This document shows positions 1 through 6,970 of a stretch of DNA of 10,782 bases, piece after piece (the first letter of the stretch is position 1; every line of letters begins with the position of its first letter). This DNA is from Candidatus Methylomirabilota bacterium (GTDB lineage Bacteria; Methylomirabilota; Methylomirabilia; Methylomirabilales; JACQHM01): contig JACQHM010000189.1 of NCBI GenBank assembly GCA_016199025.1, positions 1 to 10,782 on the forward strand. The letters run 5' to 3'. A program made the position numbers and the translations under genes. The notes below the pieces were generated by a model that did not search any database, was not told where the DNA came from, and was given only the letters and a program-made list of their open reading frames with translations.

Positions 1-35
1 ACCTCCCTAGTGCGGTGCTCATCAAAGAGTCAATT

Positions 36-365
36 TTACCACACTGGAGGCGTGTATGTGAGTTTTGCGGTTGCTGATTTGATTCGTGGTTCGGCCTCGC
101 GTTCACTGGTGTCCGGACCGCGCTTCTGTTGTTGCGCCTGGGGCTCCGATGAGGAAGCTTCTACATGAGGACCGGCCGGAACCGAGCGCAACCGCTCATA
201 GGCGTTGTTGATCTCTTTCAGTCTCTCCTGGGCTTTTTGTTGGAGTCGGGGATCGTTGGGAAAGCGATCCGGGTGCCAGACCTTGACCAGGTCCCGGTAC
301 GCGTGCTTTACTTCTTCCGGCGACGCGCCCAGCCTCAGTCCCAGGATCTCGTAGTACTGATTCAA
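36..365 (-). CDS. Short J-domain (DnaJ-like) protein
   Basis: This is a 109-residue protein with an N-terminal J domain at about residues 3-60. It opens with YYEILGL, has helix II VKHAYRDLVKVW, the diagnostic HPD at residues 31-33, and a helix III ending EINNAYERL. J domains bind DnaK/Hsp70 and stimulate its ATPase. There is no Gly/Phe region, zinc finger or substrate-binding domain, so it is a minimal class III J protein rather than DnaJ. The tail (about 65-109) is Gln-, Glu- and Ser-rich and looks disordered. No signal peptide or membrane segment is seen, so it should be cytoplasmic. The start is TTG at 365-363, which puts the initiator three residues before YYEIL, as is usual in such proteins. 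A GAGGAG abuts this TTG, while a GGGGAG lies about 13 nt upstream. It follows the VIT-vWA gene by 28 nt and probably shares its transcript. The family call is firm, the exact start less so. Confidence 0.9.
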   Translation of the reverse strand: MNQYYEILGLRLGASPEEVKHAYRDLVKVWHPDRFPNDPRLQQKAQERLKEINNAYERLRSVPAGPHVEASSSEPQAQQQKRGPDTSEREAEPRIKSATAKLTYTPPVW

Positions 366-393
366 CTCCTCAATTCTGCTCCCCCTGGTTCCC

Positions 394-2904
394 CTACCTT
401 GGTTGCCATGCCAGTTCTACCTCGATCTGCGGAGCACTGGTGGCCCAGGCTCCAGCAGGGTCCACCAGAACGATCTGTACCACCTGCCCAGGTTCCCTTA
501 CGAGGTTCAGCGGGCGTTCACCGCCCTGACGGACCAGGTCCGCCAGCCGGACCCTGGCTCGCGGGACGACCAGGTCGTCCACAAAGATCAGCAGGCTCAG
601 TCCAGGGTCAAGACGCTTCGGGTCGGGGGCTCCACCAGGGAAACGAATCGTCAGATGGGAGAGGATCGCCCCCTCCGGCAGCGTCGTGGCACCCCACGAA
701 GAATCGAAGAGGGTTGCCTGACCGTTCTCAAACTGGGGAATCCCGGAGAACAGGACCGTGCTCGTTGGAACGGGCTCAGCCACCTGCTCCCGGAGGAAGC
801 GGGCTTGACGGGTGGACCGTCGTGCCATCATATCGAGGGGTGGTGGAGGCGGTGATGCGAGAAATGCTACATGCATTCTTGAGGTAATGAAAGACTCGGA
901 CCACCCTGAAGGCAGGGCATTGGCCACCAGAACCCGCTCCTCGACCAGTTTCCCGGCCTCCAGCCGGACTGCGACAAACGCAGTCTCCGAACAGGCCAGG
1001 CCGTAGTGCAGGGCCTCTCGCACCAGCAACCCCCGCAGCGCTCTGTCCAGATCCTCTCGGACGTTCTCAGCATAGACCTTCGGCGGTGGTCCGGGCTGGC
1101 CGGCCAGAACCTGTTCCGGGTCATAGCCTAATCGCCCAAGCTGGTCCACCAGATCCTTGCCGGTGTATCCTGAATGGATGAGAAATTCCAGTCCGAGGAT
1201 GCGGCGGGCGCCGAAGAGGGCCTTGAGTGCATGGTGTTCTCGCGCTTCCTGGGTGAGGTCCAGGTGGCAGGCTGCCACTTGTTGCTGCTCAGCATCAACC
1301 ACCCGGAAGACCAGGTCCGGGGATTCGCCCCTCGGGACTCGGCCAGCAACCCAGAGGGGACGACCAGCAGGCAGGTCGCCAAGGTCAATGGCGCTCCACC
1401 TGGCCTCGCTTCCGCCAACCACCGCACGGCCGGCAGCCTGGACCTCCCGACGATTCACCTCCAGGTGGAGCCCGGCCCGCACCGGCTGCGCCCAATCTGT
1501 CAGAACCTCATCCAGGGCCGTAGTGATGTCCTCCTCGTCTGGGGCGCTCGTCAAGAACTTCGCTACTCCCCCGCCACGTTCGGCCAGCTCCAGGGCCAAA
1601 AACGAATTGGGGGCCGCATCAATGCACAGCACGCTGACCCGCCGACGGTCTACCCGCTGGGCCTCCTGGTCAGCCAGGCGCAGGATCCGCCCCTCATCGG
1701 TGACCTGGGCATCGGTGATGATGAGAAGGTGCCTGGCGCGTGCGCCATCCGCTCGCTCTAGACTGAGAGCCTGTTCGAGTGCCACACCCAATTCGGTCCC
1801 GCCGCTGTCCCGATGCTCCTCCAAGAATCGGACGGCCTCCTCAACCACGTTGGCGGTAGCCTGACGGGGGCTCTTCGAAAACCACCGCGTCGCGTCATGG
1901 AAGAGCCCCAGATCAAAGGCATCGCGAGCGGTCAGCCCGGTGAGGAACTTCTTGACCATCCAATCGGCGGCCTCCCACTTGGCCCCCTCCATCGACCCGG
2001 AGTGGTCCACCAGCAGGATGACTTCACGGGGGATGCCCCACTCAGGATCATGGGCTGCCGGCGGGGCCACCAGCGCCAAAAAGTACACCTGCCCCGAACC
2101 CTGGTCATTGTGAAGCCAGACGTGGAGGCTGGGGCGATCCTGGTCCTGCTGAGGCCGCCAGGACAGGACGCAGTCACGGTCGGGGAGGACTTCGCCATCC
2201 TGGAGCCTGACCCGTAGGCCGTTGCCCTCGGGTGTCACGTCCAGGCGATGGGTGGGGCTTTCCACCCAGCCGGCGGCAGGCAGGGTCACGTCCAGGGAAA
2301 AGCGGTGGCCCGGGTCTCGGAGCAGGCCAAGGGGTTGACCCTGGGCGTGGCGGGAGGCGCTCTCGTCGCTCCGCACGTAGCGTGGGGCGGTGGTAAGGGG
2401 GATCCTGAGGGACCATCCGGGCCCGTCAGCCCGCGCCAGTTGCACGTAGGAGGTTTCGACCGTGACATCCTGGTCAGGCTGAATTCCTGCCACGTGGAGG
2501 GTGAAGACATCGGGTGATTCGCGACTGAGCAGGGCTGCCTGTTTGCCCTGCCGTTTGGCCTCCTCGTAGTCGGCCTCCGCATGCCGGCGCTCTTTCAGTT
2601 CAGTTCGGATTTCAACATCGCCAAAGTATACCCGGACTCCAGTGACGGCCGCGTCGCCGGGCAACGGGAAGCGATAGACGGCCTCTATGACCTTTTTAGA
2701 CTGCTCCCTGGCAAAGCCGTAGACCTGGGTGAGGCGCAGGGCTGCCAGCGGGCCGATCACCTCCCCCTTCAGCTCAGTCCGCTGAAGGGGCACGAACCGA
2801 CGGGTCTTGGCTTGACGTTGACCCCCACGGCGACCGCCATTAAGGATTTCCAGGACTCCCACCCCATCTGGCCGTGAGTTCTCATAGACGTTTGAGTTAA
2901 ACAT
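394..2904 (-). CDS. VIT domain plus von Willebrand factor A (vWA) domain protein
   Basis: This 836-residue protein has a VIT domain at about residues 36-165 (VYGFAREQSKKVIEAVYRFPLP, split by me as VYGFAREQ then VIEAVYRFPLP, and the later ADYEEAKRQGK are typical of the family). A vWA domain follows at about 293-470. The metal-ion-dependent adhesion site is complete: D300-H-S302-G-S304, T370 in SGGTELG, and D398 in LLIITDAQ. The region after the vWA (about 560-680, with EALHYGLACSETAFVAVR and LPSGWS) matches the usual C-terminal part of bacterial VIT-vWA proteins related to eukaryotic ITIH and PARP4 proteins. A proline run (SPPPPPL) separates it from a final, unrecognised domain of about 120 residues. 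No signal peptide or transmembrane segment is seen, so it is probably cytoplasmic. The start at 2904 has a strong ribosome site, GGAGGAGG, 4 nt upstream. Its role is unknown. vWA domains usually act as metal-dependent protein-binding scaffolds, and the downstream J-domain gene suggests a chaperone link. Confidence 0.9.
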   Translation of the reverse strand: MFNSNVYENSRPDGVGVLEILNGGRRGGQRQAKTRRFVPLQRTELKGEVIGPLAALRLTQVYGFAREQSKKVIEAVYRFPLPGDAAVTGVRVYFGDVEIRTELKERRHAEADYEEAKRQGKQAALLSRESPDVFTLHVAGIQPDQDVTVETSYVQLARADGPGWSLRIPLTTAPRYVRSDESASRHAQGQPLGLLRDPGHRFSLDVTLPAAGWVESPTHRLDVTPEGNGLRVRLQDGEVLPDRDCVLSWRPQQDQDRPSLHVWLHNDQGSGQVYFLALVAPPAAHDPEWGIPREVILLVDHSGSMEGAKWEAADWMVKKFLTGLTARDAFDLGLFHDATRWFSKSPRQATANVVEEAVRFLEEHRDSGGTELGVALEQALSLERADGARARHLLIITDAQVTDEGRILRLADQEAQRVDRRRVSVLCIDAAPNSFLALELAERGGGVAKFLTSAPDEEDITTALDEVLTDWAQPVRAGLHLEVNRREVQAAGRAVVGGSEARWSAIDLGDLPAGRPLWVAGRVPRGESPDLVFRVVDAEQQQVAACHLDLTQEAREHHALKALFGARRILGLEFLIHSGYTGKDLVDQLGRLGYDPEQVLAGQPGPPPKVYAENVREDLDRALRGLLVREALHYGLACSETAFVAVRLEAGKLVEERVLVANALPSGWSESFITSRMHVAFLASPPPPPLDMMARRSTRQARFLREQVAEPVPTSTVLFSGIPQFENGQATLFDSSWGATTLPEGAILSHLTIRFPGGAPDPKRLDPGLSLLIFVDDLVVPRARVRLADLVRQGGERPLNLVREPGQVVQIVLVDPAGAWATSAPQIEVELAWQPR

Positions 2905-2908
2905 GGCA

Positions 2909-2916
2909 CCTCCTCC
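2909..2916 (-). promoter_or_regulatory. Strong ribosome binding site of the VIT-vWA gene
   Basis: On the minus strand GGAGGAGG lies 4 nt before the ATG at 2904. It fixes this start against an overlapping frame that could begin further upstream. Confidence 0.75.
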
Positions 2917-3211
2917 AGCGGGGGTACCTCGGCCTTGTTGCAGGGCTGCCTCAGCACCGCCGCCTCTCTCACAAAGTCCATATCAGAAGATCGAGGACAA
3001 GGAACAAGCGGTGGGAAACGTGACAATGTCTCAGCATCCGACGGCACCCAGCCGTCTGTTGCGCATCTCCTAGGGGTCACGTGTTTGCTGAGAATACGGG
3101 CTCGCGCCCCCAGAATTGCAAGGGGCAGATCAGCGCAGAGGATAGAATGGAGGGTTCCGATGCCCCATCGGAACGTGCCACGGACCGCCCCACCCAACCC
3201 AGCCCTGGGGC
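2917..3211. other. Intergenic region without a recognisable gene
   Basis: About 295 nt separate the toxin remnant from the VIT-vWA gene. Translation on both strands gave nothing resembling a known protein. The short open frames here have no convincing ribosome site or family signature. The region presumably holds the promoter of the VIT-vWA/J-domain operon on the minus strand, but I found no clear -35/-10 pair. It contains one good hairpin (3154-3174) and one weak one (3040-3056, 6-bp stem GACGGC/GCCGTC with a 5-nt loop). Confidence 0.5.
3154..3174 (-). terminator. Perfect 9-bp hairpin downstream of the toxin remnant, possible terminator
   Basis: GTTCCGATG, a CCC loop and CATCGGAAC form a perfect 9-bp stem with a 3-nt loop. 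It lies 38 nt beyond the last codon of the toxin frame, where a transcription terminator would be expected. No T run follows on either strand, so it is not a classical intrinsic terminator. It may instead be an RNA-stabilising hairpin or a protein-binding palindrome. Confidence 0.4.
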
Positions 3212-3457
3212 CTACTTCTCGTGGGGGGTGATGTCATGGAGGATGTAGGTGTCCCCTTCGATCTGGAAGTAGAAGCGGTAGCCCTTCGTCACCCGCGCCT
3301 GCCACATGCCGGTAGCCTCGTCGTATTTCTTCGCCCGCAAGGAGGGATGACGGCGATCCCGCAGGAGGTAAGCCAGTTACTTCTCGAACGCCTTCTGAAC
3401 CGCTGGGGGAAGCTTCTGGTAGCTCCGCTGGAAATGGGGCGTGAAAAAGACCCTCAT
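3212..3457 (-). pseudogene. RelE/ParE-family toxin interrupted by an in-frame TAA
   Basis: From the ATG at 3457-3455 the frame reads MRVFFTPHFQRSYQKLPPAV then QKAFEK. It hits TAA at codon 27 (3379-3377) and then continues open in the same frame for 54 more codons to TAG at 3214-3212. The continuation (LAYLLRDRRHPSLRAKKYDE, then MWQARVTKGYRFYFQIEGDT and ILHDITPHEK) carries the beta-sheet core of RelE/ParE toxins. That family cleaves mRNA on the ribosome or poisons gyrase. Without the stop it would be 81 residues, a normal length. TAA is one base from CAA, GAA or AAA, so a single nonsense substitution explains it. The start overlaps the antitoxin stop as ATGA, the usual coupling in such operons. 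There is no frameshift or other lesion, so the change is recent, a sequencing error, or recoded. The family assignment comes from motif memory. Confidence 0.82.
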
Positions 3458-3702
3458 CGGATGGGTTTCTTGAGGGCCCGGATGGTCGCTTTCGCGGTGC
3501 GAAAGGGCCCGATCAGCTTTCCCTGGCGTGCCTCCTCTAGCGATTCCTTCAACCCTTTATCAATAACAGCCTTGGGGGTGAGGACGATCCGATTGGCCTG
3601 CACTTCAGCCTCCAGGAGATCCCCCACCTCCAGCCCAACCTGTTCCCGGATCGTGTTCGGGATGGTGACCTGGTACTTTGGCTTGACCTTAACCAGCGGC
3701 AT
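3454..3702 (-). CDS. AbrB/MazE-like antitoxin (SpoVT-AbrB swapped-hairpin domain)
   Basis: This 82-residue protein begins MPLVKVKPKYQVTIPNTIRE, with the K-x-Q-V-T-I-P core and the V-G-L-x-V-G-D-L-L-E-A turn (about residues 21-31) of the AbrB/MazE DNA-binding fold. In type II toxin-antitoxin systems such proteins bind the operon's own promoter and neutralise the toxin through the C-terminal part, here the helical KGLKESLEEARQGKLIGPF region and its tail. I chose the ATG at 3702-3700 rather than a start 11 residues upstream. AAGGAGGAG sits 5 nt before it, and AbrB proteins normally begin right before the first strand. The frame is intact. Its stop overlaps the toxin start (ATGA), so the pair was made for coupled translation. 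Autoregulation by binding the 3703-3878 region is expected from the family but not shown. Confidence 0.87.
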   Translation of the reverse strand: MPLVKVKPKYQVTIPNTIREQVGLEVGDLLEAEVQANRIVLTPKAVIDKGLKESLEEARQGKLIGPFRTAKATIRALKKPIR

Positions 3703-3707
3703 CGTCA

Positions 3708-3716
3708 CTCCTCCTT
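3708..3716 (-). promoter_or_regulatory. Ribosome binding site that fixes the antitoxin start
   Basis: AAGGAGGAG on the minus strand lies 5 nt before the ATG at 3702. It supports this start over the in-frame ATG at 3735, which has no comparable site. Confidence 0.75.
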
Positions 3717-3878
3717 GGGTGATTCGGGAGTTCATAGGTGAAAGTTAGAAAGTGATAATCTACAACAAGAGTAGCTTTCCAGGGAGAGACTGTTAAGGGA
3801 GAATGTCGCCACCAACTGCATTAGGAGATTTTTACGCCTAAATCATTGTCTCCACATGTGAGAGGTTCGGTTGGCCCT

Positions 3879-5987
3879 TTACCGGGGGAAGGCGCCGGGG
3901 AGGCCGCCATCCACGGGGAGAGTCGCTCCGGTGGTCGGCGTCTGTTCGGTGGCGAAGAAGACGACGGCGTTCCCGACGTGCTCGGCCCGGACCTCGGCCT
4001 TCAAGAGGCTCCGATTCCGGTAATAGGCCTTCAACTCCTCTGGCTGAAGCCCCCGGGCCCGCATCCGCTCCGGTCCGACAACCTCCCAGAGACCGGAGGG
4101 GAGTTCATCGTCGCCGAAGACCGCATCGGCGTTGATCAGGTTCACCCGGACGTTCAACGGGGCCAATTCCAGGGCGGCGACCTTGGCCAGTTGATGGGCC
4201 CCGGCTTTGGAGGCGCTGTAGGCGCCAAAGGCCGCCCCCGGATCGAAGACGTTCTTTGTACTATTCACAATGATATTCCCGCCGGTCCCCTGCCTCCTGA
4301 AGACCTGAGCGGCGGCCTTGATGACGGTAAAGGTTCCGAGCAGGTTCACGTCGAGGACCCTTTTCAAGTCATCCAGCTCCATCCGTTCGATCTCCGCCAC
4401 GTGGGCAATCCCCGCATTCGGCACCACGATATCAACCCCGCCCACCTTGCGGGAGATCTCGTCAAAGCCCTCCTCGACGGATTTCAGGTCGGTCACATCT
4501 ATCACAAGGGCTTCGACCTGCCTGCTGCCATACCTCGCGGCGAGCCTGGCGCGGACCTTCTCCAGCCGCTCCTGGTTGACGTCGGTCAAGATCACCACCG
4601 CCCCTGCTGCCAAGAGCCGGTCCCCGATCCCGAGGGCCATCGCCCCGCCGCCGCCGGTCACCACCGCGATCTGCCCCTGGAGCGGCAACGGTTCGGCCTT
4701 GCCAAGCTTCTTCTGCTCCAGGCTCCAGTACTCCATGTCGAAGAGATCCGACTCTGGAAGCGGGTGATAGCCGCCGAGGGCCTCCGCCTTTCGCTTGGCG
4801 CGGACCGTGTGCTCGGCGATATCCGCCGCGATCAGGGCATCCTTCCTGGTGAACCCGGCGGCGAAGAGACCGATCCCGGCGACCAGAAAGATCCTCGGAT
4901 ACGGGTCCAACTGCTTCCGCTGGACACTTTTGACCTGGACGTTTGCCTCGAAGTAGGCATCGTACTGCTGTTTGTAGGTTTCGACCGCTTGGCGGACGAT
5001 CCGCTTCAGCTCTTCATCCTCATCCGGCACCACGTTGAGAAAGACCGGGGAGTTCTTCGTCCGGATGATGTGGTCAGGGGTGAGGACGCCCGTCGTGCAG
5101 ATCCGCTTCGCCTCCTCAGAAAGGGAGACCTCTACGAGATCAGGGGCATCCCGGAGTTCCAGGATGAACCGGCGGAGCCTTCTTTGCTCATCTTGATAGG
5201 CGAGGGTCCCACGGATGGCCTGGGCCACCCGGGCCGCCCCACTGGCCCGATCGGTGGGGGCCTTCGAGTCAGGGCACCTGCGGGTTAATGTCTTCCCCCG
5301 GATCCTCTCCGCGATGAACCGCTCGGCCCGATCCACATACGTGATCATCCGCTCATAGGCCGTCCTGGCATCCTCCCCAAAGGTGAACAGGCCGTGGTGG
5401 GAGAGGACGATGGCCTCGATGTCAGGACTCCGTTCATAGAGGTCGGCGACGGCCTTGGCCAAAGGGAATCCCGGCATGATGAAGGGGACAAACGCCGCTT
5501 TAGGTCCCAGGGCCTCCCGAACGAGGACCTCGCCCTCTTTCTGATTGGTCAGGATCAGGATGCTGTCGGCATGGGTGTGATCGACAAAGCGATGGGGGAG
5601 GAAGGCGTGGAGGAGCGCCTCGACAGAGGGGTCGGGGGATGAGGCATCCAGGAGATGGGTTCTCAGTTGGTTGACCATCTCCTCGTCCGAAAGGGTTTCC
5701 AACCTCCGGAGCTTTCGGAGATACGCGAGATCCAGACCCGGGAACCCCTGGGGTTCGATGGTCGCCAGATCCCAGCCACTTCCCTTGACAAAGAAGACGT
5801 CCATCTCTTCTCCCAGGATATTCGTGATCTTGACCTTGACGGAGGTGTTCCCTCCCCCGTGGAGGACCAGATCCGGGTTTTGCCCGATCAGGCGGGAGGT
5901 ATAGACCCGTAAGGCCAGCTCCTTGGGACTCGTTGGATACCTCGCGATGGACGCCTCAGCTTCCTTTTTGTGATACAGGCTTTCCAT
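3879..5987 (-). CDS. Bifunctional class II aldolase / short-chain dehydrogenase (rhamnulose-1-phosphate aldolase type)
   Basis: This is a 702-residue fusion. The N-terminal half (about 20-390) is a class II (zinc-dependent) aldolase, with the phosphate loop LHGGGNTSVK at 42-51, metal-binding histidines in DHTHAD (H137, H139), and SHHG (H197/H198). The C-terminal half (about 436-700) is an NAD(P)-dependent short-chain dehydrogenase. It has the VVTGGGGAMALGIG Rossmann loop, D469 after the second strand, PNAG at 523-526, catalytic S576 (VNST), and Y590-SAS-K594. Relatives of this fusion split rhamnulose-1-phosphate into dihydroxyacetone phosphate and lactaldehyde and then oxidise the lactaldehyde. 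The substrate here is not proven, and no other rhamnose gene is in the window. The length agrees with the family (about 680-700). The ATG at 5987 has GGAGG 5 nt upstream and lies 32 nt inside the SWIM gene, implying co-transcription with it. All key residues are present. Confidence 0.92.
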   Translation of the reverse strand: MESLYHKKEAEASIARYPTSPKELALRVYTSRLIGQNPDLVLHGGGNTSVKVKITNILGEEMDVFFVKGSGWDLATIEPQGFPGLDLAYLRKLRRLETLSDEEMVNQLRTHLLDASSPDPSVEALLHAFLPHRFVDHTHADSILILTNQKEGEVLVREALGPKAAFVPFIMPGFPLAKAVADLYERSPDIEAIVLSHHGLFTFGEDARTAYERMITYVDRAERFIAERIRGKTLTRRCPDSKAPTDRASGAARVAQAIRGTLAYQDEQRRLRRFILELRDAPDLVEVSLSEEAKRICTTGVLTPDHIIRTKNSPVFLNVVPDEDEELKRIVRQAVETYKQQYDAYFEANVQVKSVQRKQLDPYPRIFLVAGIGLFAAGFTRKDALIAADIAEHTVRAKRKAEALGGYHPLPESDLFDMEYWSLEQKKLGKAEPLPLQGQIAVVTGGGGAMALGIGDRLLAAGAVVILTDVNQERLEKVRARLAARYGSRQVEALVIDVTDLKSVEEGFDEISRKVGGVDIVVPNAGIAHVAEIERMELDDLKRVLDVNLLGTFTVIKAAAQVFRRQGTGGNIIVNSTKNVFDPGAAFGAYSASKAGAHQLAKVAALELAPLNVRVNLINADAVFGDDELPSGLWEVVGPERMRARGLQPEELKAYYRNRSLLKAEVRAEHVGNAVVFFATEQTPTTGATLPVDGGLPGAFPR

Positions 5988-6927
5988 GCCTTCCTCCAGT
6001 CCTCCTCTGACTCCCCCCTCGAACGGCCTTCTCCTGGAAGGCGGTCTCGAGGGCCTGCTCGCTGATCGTGCGGTAATACCGGCTCATCAAGGCCTGGAAG
6101 TCTTGCCTCCCTCTCCAGAAGGGAGGCGTGCCCAACCGCTTGAGAAGGGCCTCCGGGATGGCGGGAGGGACGATGGCCACCTTGAAGGTCTTCACGGGAT
6201 CTCCCATCTGCCAGAACGTGTCGAGAGAGGCAGAGAGCGGTGGGCTGACCGGCTTTCCCTCTTCGTCTCCCTCCTGCCTGGTGTCGCGATCATCGGCGGG
6301 GGCTTCGACGGCACGCTTCTCCCGGAGCGTCGCGACGATCTCGTCCCGCGTCCGCCCTCGCAGACGGAAGAGGAGAAAGGGATCCCGGTCAAACTCTTCC
6401 GCCAGGATATAGTAGACGGCGGCGATATGTTTACAGGGGTTGGCCCAGTCGGGGCAGGAACACTGGGTCTCGATGTCCTTTGACGATCGCGGGAAAAGGG
6501 TCAGCTTCGTGGCCGAGAAGGCCTCTTCGATGTTCTGAGGCATCTCACCGGCCAGAAGTTTCGCGGCGAAGACCGCCTGGGCGGCCATCGCATCCGTGAC
6601 CTTCCCCCACTCCCGGTTGCTCAAGGGCTTGATGGCGATCCGGACAGTGTAAGGCTTCGGCCGGGAGCCCTGCACCCTGGCCGTCACCAGGCCCGGAGCC
6701 AGTTCGAAGTCCATCACCTGGCCGCGACGGGCATAGCTCCGCCCGCGCTGGAGGCGGTTGGCCCAGCCGAAGGATTCGAGGACACCGATCCACCGGTCGG
6801 CCCACCAGGTGCTCCCGAACTTTTGCCCCCGACTGGTCTGGGCCTTGATCCCCCCCTTCACCGGTCGTGGCGTGGAGCGGGGGAAGTATCCCCACGGCGA
6901 ATACTCAGAATACCTGCGACGACGCAT
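5956..6927 (-). CDS. SWIM zinc-finger protein
   Basis: This 323-residue protein has a SWIM motif (CxCx(n)CxH) at residues 156-167, CSCPDWANPCKH, with C156, C158, C165 and H167 as zinc ligands. The preceding part has the usual features of the bacterial family: FGSTWWADRWIGVLE near residues 37-51, GRSYARRGQV at 62-71, and LTLFPRSSKD. Next to the motif is HIAAVYYILAEEFDRDPFLL. SWIM domains are thought to bind DNA or protein. In bacteria this type is repeatedly encoded beside SNF2 ATPases, as here, so it is probably the SNF2 partner in DNA repair, chromosome remodelling or defence (inference). The start is ATG at 6927 with AAGGAGAAGAGAGG upstream. The basic N-terminus (MRRRR) could bind nucleic acid. 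The C-terminal tail (about 300-323, RGGSQRRTGGRHGK) is basic and low-complexity, and its codons overlap the start of the aldolase gene. Confidence 0.9.
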   Translation of the reverse strand: MRRRRYSEYSPWGYFPRSTPRPVKGGIKAQTSRGQKFGSTWWADRWIGVLESFGWANRLQRGRSYARRGQVMDFELAPGLVTARVQGSRPKPYTVRIAIKPLSNREWGKVTDAMAAQAVFAAKLLAGEMPQNIEEAFSATKLTLFPRSSKDIETQCSCPDWANPCKHIAAVYYILAEEFDRDPFLLFRLRGRTRDEIVATLREKRAVEAPADDRDTRQEGDEEGKPVSPPLSASLDTFWQMGDPVKTFKVAIVPPAIPEALLKRLGTPPFWRGRQDFQALMSRYYRTISEQALETAFQEKAVRGGSQRRTGGRHGKPVSQKGS

Positions 6928-6941
6928 GGCCTCTCTTCTCC

Positions 6942-6967
6942 TTGAAATTTCAAAGTTGAAATTTCAA
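6942..6967. repeat. Two copies of the 12-nt palindrome TTGAAATTTCAA
   Basis: TTGAAATTTCAA occurs at 6942-6953 and again at 6956-6967, two bases apart, followed by AATTTCA that runs into the SNF2 stop codon. This AT-rich block fills most of the 43-nt gap between the SNF2 and SWIM genes. The same 12-mer occurs once more at 9401-9412 inside SNF2, so this is a dispersed repeat family and not simply spacer. Confidence 0.85.
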
Positions 6968-6970
6968 ATT

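Noticed and set aside
3040..3056. Hairpin GACGGC/GCCGTC
   Set aside because: A 6-bp stem with a 5-nt loop and no T run is expected by chance in GC-rich DNA.
2769..3197. 142-codon minus-strand frame overlapping the VIT-vWA start
   Set aside because: It has no family signature, overlaps the start of a clear gene in another frame, and has no strong ribosome site compared with GGAGGAGG at 2909-2916.
3820..3842. Possible terminator TTAGG/CCTAA with an internal T run after the aldolase gene
   Set aside because: The stem is only 5 bp and the T run lies in the loop, not after the stem.
3846..5288. 480-codon open frame on the plus strand
   Set aside because: It is antisense to the aldolase/dehydrogenase, whose catalytic motifs are all present. 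The plus-strand translation is low-complexity and rich in G, P, D and L, as expected of a GC-rich shadow frame.
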